Shown piece after piece: positions 61,124-64,000 of a stretch of DNA of 64,000 bases. The notes under the pieces were generated by a model, which saw nothing but the letters and a program-made list of their open reading frames with translations, ran no database searches and had not been told where the DNA came from. Position numbers and translations under genes: made by a program. This stretch comes from Streptomyces griseocarneus (GTDB lineage Bacteria; Actinomycetota; Actinomycetes; Streptomycetales; Streptomycetaceae): the NCBI GenBank assembly GCA_003674045.1, contig PENC01000002.1, positions 558,001 to 622,000 on the forward strand, in the 5' to 3' direction. How positions within the stretch are numbered: the stretch's first letter is position 1; every line of letters starts with the position of its first letter.

Positions 61124-63028
61124 TCACAGCGCCGCCGCGCCCCTGTCCTTCAGGGATCGCCCGTACTGCTCCAGTACCCAGAGCTCGTTCTGGACCGCCG
61201 CCAAGTGGTCCGGATCGGCGTGCGCGCCGAGACGGACGAGGCTCGCCTGGACCTCCTTGACGCGCCGCTCCACGGCCCGCAGCCGCACCTGGACCAGCTG
61301 CACCCCGGCATAGACGTCGTCGACGTTCTTCGCCCGGATCGCCTCGACGGCCAGCTCCGTGATCAGCGCGCGGACCGTGTCGTCGGGCGCCGCGTCCCGC
61401 ACGCGCGTGAGGAAGTCGTCGGCGGCGTACGTGACGCCGCCCGCCTGCTCGATGGCACGCCGGACCGTCACATACGGCTCCGCCGTGAACTCGTCCTCGC
61501 CGTACGCGTCGAAGGCCGGGGCGACCAGCTCGGGCCGCTGGAGGGCGAGCTTGAGCAGCTCGCGCTCGGTGAGCTGCGCGGGGCTGCGCAGGTTGAGCGC
61601 GGGGCCGCGGCCGCCGGGCGTCCGCGCGGCGGCGGACGGGGCCGCGGGCGGCGCGGAGGGGGCTCGGCGCCCCTGCTCGGGCCGGTTGCCGCGCTCACGG
61701 GCCCAGCGGGCGAGCTGGGCCACGCGCATCACCACGAACTGGGTGTCGAGGATGCCGAGCAGCCCGGCGAGCCGCACGGCGTACTGGTGGCGGATGGAGC
61801 TGTCCTTGATGCCCGCGACGATCGGCGCGGCCTCCTCCAGGGCCGCGGCCTGGCCCTCGGGGGTGTCGACCTCGTGCTGCCGCACCATGGAGCGGATCGC
61901 GAACTCGAAGAGCGGCGTGCTGTCGAGGATGAGCTGCCGCACGGCCTCGTCGCCCCGGTCGAGGCGGAGCTCGCAGGGGTCCATGCCGCCGGGGCTGACG
62001 GCGATGTTGGTGCCCGCGGCGAACTTCTGGTCGTCCTCGAAGGCGCGCAGGGCGGCGCGCTGGCCCGCGGCGTCGCCGTCGAAGGTGAAGATGACCTTCG
62101 AGCGGGAGTTGTCCATCAGCAGCCTGCGGAGGATCTTGATGTGGTCGGCCGCGAAGGCGGTGCCGCAGGTGGCGATGGCCGTGGTGACCCCGGCGAGGTG
62201 GCAGGCCATGACGTCGGTGTAGCCCTCGACGACGACGGCGCGGCCGCTCTTGGCGATCTCCTTCTTGGCGAGGTCGATGCCGTAGAGGACGTTCGACTTC
62301 TTGTAGATCGGCGTCTCGGGGGTGTTGAGGTACTTGGGCCCGTTGTCGTCGTCGCGGAGCTTGCGGGCGCCGAAGCCGATGACCTCGCCGGTGAGGTCGC
62401 GGATGGGCCACATCAGGCGGCCGCGGAAGCGGTCGATGGGGCGGCCGCCCCGGCTCTCCTGGGCGAGGCCGGAGAGGATCAGCTCCTTGTCGCTGAAGCC
62501 CTTGCCGCGCAGGAAGCGGGTGAGGTGGTCCCAGCCGGCCGGGCTGTAGCCGACGCCGAAGTGCTGGGCGGCGGCCTGGTCGAAACCGCGGGCCGCGAGG
62601 AAGGCCCGGCCGATCTCCGCCTCGGGGCCGTCGAGCTGCTCGGCGTAGAACTTCGCGGCGTGCTTGTGGGCCTCGACGAGGCGGATGCGCTCGCCCTGCT
62701 GACGGCCCGGGGTGTAGCCGCCCTCCTCGTAGCGCAGGGTGATGCCCGCGAGGCCGGCGAGGCGCTCGATGGTCTCGGCGAAGGAGAGGTGGTCGATCTT
62801 CATGACGAAGTCGACCGTGTCCCCGCCCTCCTGGCAGCCGAAGCAGTAGAAGAGCCCCTTGGCGGGGCTGACCTGGAAGGACGGGGACTTCTCGTCGTGG
62901 AAGGGGCACAGGCCCTTGAGATTGCCACCGCCCGCGTTGCGCAGCTGGAGGTATTCGGACACGACGGAGTCGATCGGGACCGCGTCCCGTACCGCCTTCA
63001 CGTCGTCATCGTTGATCCTGCCTGCCAC
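61124..63028 (-). CDS. dnaG: DNA primase DnaG
   Basis: 634 residues from GTG 63028. The CHC2 zinc finger has C41, H44, C62 and C65 in LCPFHDEKSPSFQVSP and GLFYCFGCQEGGDTVDF. The primase core follows (RFRGRLMWPIRDLTGEVIGF). Toprim metal residues are E268 in AVVVEGYTDVMACHLAGVTT and D317/D319 in KVIFTFDGDAAGQRAALRAF. The C-terminal helicase-binding part is about 180 residues. It makes RNA primers for replication and is essential. The window places it between hrdA and an FAD oxidoreductase. Confidence 0.97.
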   Translation of the reverse strand: MAGRINDDDVKAVRDAVPIDSVVSEYLQLRNAGGGNLKGLCPFHDEKSPSFQVSPAKGLFYCFGCQEGGDTVDFVMKIDHLSFAETIERLAGLAGITLRYEEGGYTPGRQQGERIRLVEAHKHAAKFYAEQLDGPEAEIGRAFLAARGFDQAAAQHFGVGYSPAGWDHLTRFLRGKGFSDKELILSGLAQESRGGRPIDRFRGRLMWPIRDLTGEVIGFGARKLRDDDNGPKYLNTPETPIYKKSNVLYGIDLAKKEIAKSGRAVVVEGYTDVMACHLAGVTTAIATCGTAFAADHIKILRRLLMDNSRSKVIFTFDGDAAGQRAALRAFEDDQKFAAGTNIAVSPGGMDPCELRLDRGDEAVRQLILDSTPLFEFAIRSMVRQHEVDTPEGQAAALEEAAPIVAGIKDSSIRHQYAVRLAGLLGILDTQFVVMRVAQLARWARERGNRPEQGRRAPSAPPAAPSAAARTPGGRGPALNLRSPAQLTERELLKLALQRPELVAPAFDAYGEDEFTAEPYVTVRRAIEQAGGVTYAADDFLTRVRDAAPDDTVRALITELAVEAIRAKNVDDVYAGVQLVQVRLRAVERRVKEVQASLVRLGAHADPDHLAAVQNELWVLEQYGRSLKDRGAAAL

Positions 63029-63057
63029 GCGGGAATTCTACGGCGGCGCGGGGCGGG

Positions 63058-64000
63058 TCAGGACTGCGGGAGCAGGGATTCCAGCGGGACCGTGGGGTCG
63101 GCGAGGGCCTCGGGGTCCGGGGTGGCACCGGTACGGATGAGCTTCTGGAGGGTCTCGGTGACATCCCACACATTGACGTTCATGGCCGCGAGGAGCCTGC
63201 CCTCGGCCAGCCAGAAGGCGATGAACTCGCGCTTGCCGACGTCGCCGCGGCAGACGACCTGGTCGTACGAGCCGGGGGGCGCCCAGCCCGAGTACTCCAG
63301 ACCCACGTCGTACTGGTCGGAGAAGAAATAGGGCACCCGGTCGTAGGAGACCTCCTGCCCGAGCATGGCGCGGGCGGCGGCGGGCCCCTCGTTGAGGGCG
63401 TTGGCCCAGTGCTCGACGCGCAGCCGGGTGCCGAGCCAGGGGTGCTCGGCGGCCGCCACGTCCCCTGCGGCGTAGATGTCGGGGTCGGAGGTGCGCAGCG
63501 AGGCGTCGACGGCGATGCCGCCGCCGTCGGCGCGGTCGACGAGGGCGAGGCCCGCGGCCTCGGCGAGCGCGGTGCGCGGGGCGGCGCCGATGGCGGCGAG
63601 GACGTCGTGGGCGGGGTGCTCCTCGCCGTCGTCCGTGCGGGCGGCGAGGACCATGCCGTCCTGTCCGGTGATCTCGGTGAGCCGGGCGCCGAAGTGGAAG
63701 CGGACGCCGTGCTCGGCGTGCAGGTCGGTGAAGAGCTGGCCGAGCTCGGGGCCGAGGACGGTGTGCAGGGGCGTGGGCTCGGGCTCGACGACGGTCACCT
63801 CGGCACCGTAGGTGCGGGCGGCGGCGGCGACCTCCAGGCCGATCCAGCCCGCGCCGGCGATGACGAGATGGCCGTTGTCGCGGCCGAGGGAGGCGAGGAC
63901 GCCGCGCAGCCGCTCGGCGTGGGCGAGGCGCCGCAGGTGGTGGACGCCCGCGAGGCCGGTGCCGGGGATGTCGAGGCGGCGGGGCTCGGAGCCGGTGGCC
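63058..64000 (-). CDS. FAD/NAD(P)H-dependent oxidoreductase, 5' end beyond the window
   Basis: At least 314 residues are present; the N-terminus is cut by the window end. The NAD(P)-binding motif is VIAGAGWIGLEVAAAARTYG, followed by a VTVVEPEPTPLHTVLGPEL strand. The FAD motif is RTSDPDIYAAGDVAAAEH. The final reductase C-domain is AAMNVNVWDVTETLQKLI. This fits ferredoxin reductase-like enzymes that serve P450 or dioxygenase systems. The partner is unknown. Confidence 0.9.
   Translation of the reverse strand, partial: ATGSEPRRLDIPGTGLAGVHHLRRLAHAERLRGVLASLGRDNGHLVIAGAGWIGLEVAAAARTYGAEVTVVEPEPTPLHTVLGPELGQLFTDLHAEHGVRFHFGARLTEITGQDGMVLAARTDDGEEHPAHDVLAAIGAAPRTALAEAAGLALVDRADGGGIAVDASLRTSDPDIYAAGDVAAAEHPWLGTRLRVEHWANALNEGPAAARAMLGQEVSYDRVPYFFSDQYDVGLEYSGWAPPGSYDQVVCRGDVGKREFIAFWLAEGRLLAAMNVNVWDVTETLQKLIRTGATPDPEALADPTVPLESLLPQS

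Overview
The window is chromosomal DNA of a Streptomyces or a very close relative. The evidence is very high GC with strong third-position GC bias, many GTG starts with 4-bp stop/start overlaps, and characteristic actinobacterial neighbourhoods: fasR-fabD-fabH-acpP-fabF-DUF3145, terD paralogues beside an AhpE-type peroxiredoxin, DUF3052 and aceE, and hrdA beside dnaG. Assignments rest on reading motifs; no database search was run.

Layout. 1-5.4 kb is an accessory, decayed segment: an AraC-type fragment, a VOC protein, an IS630-family element inserted exactly at the VOC stop codon, a 3' remnant of an XRE-type regulator, a frameshifted unknown gene, and an AT-richer stand-alone NucS/DUF91-type nuclease. 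It ends at the 3' end of a tRNA-Val gene, a typical island attachment position. 5.5-8.1 kb holds a DUF4097 lipoprotein and a coiled-coil membrane protein. 8.1-17.7 kb is a Ter stress locus: an O-methyltransferase, a HAD phosphatase, a large PRTase-TRSP-PRTase fusion and a CitE/HpcH-like aldolase on one strand with two GTGA overlaps, followed by TerD, TerA-like, DUF475/TerC-like and two more TerD genes. 17.8-22.1 kb holds a peroxiredoxin, DUF3052 and aceE. 22.2-34.3 kb holds a secreted I36 inhibitor, an MFS pump with TetR, a hydrolase, a DUF4429/SHOCT protein, a two-component system, an aldo/keto reductase with MerR and a textbook 19-bp-spacer promoter, a beta-lactamase-fold protein and a pirin. 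33-38 kb is the type II fatty acid synthase locus. 39-42.6 kb has an SGNH lipoprotein and a translationally coupled P450-terpene synthase pair. 42.7-57.3 kb is a mix: MgtC, Ohr, an NADP oxidoreductase with MarR, an ABC exporter, a class F sortase, OsmC, a histidine phosphatase, thioredoxin, a DUF4956/VTC pair, a secreted HNH nuclease and a CASTOR/POLLUX-like channel. 57.3-64 kb has a tRNA with anticodon CAT, tandem tRNA-Asn genes, a YtxH-like protein, an FGGY kinase, hrdA, dnaG and a truncated FAD/NAD oxidoreductase.

How it fits together. The Ter locus looks like a stress module joining calcium-binding TerD proteins and a membrane TerC-like protein to a predicted nucleoside-like-metabolite pathway. 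Several divergent regulator/target pairs (TetR/MFS, MerR/AKR, MarR/oxidoreductase-ohr, FasR/fab) have visible dyads between them. A roughly 55-bp repeat ending in a GCGCCCC/GGGGCGC hairpin occurs nine times, always beside gene 3' ends. The most interesting unexplained items are the Ter biosynthetic module, the DUF91 nuclease beside the tRNA-Val junction, the P450-terpene synthase pair, and a PHO-box-like repeat upstream of the VTC (polyphosphate-type) operon.
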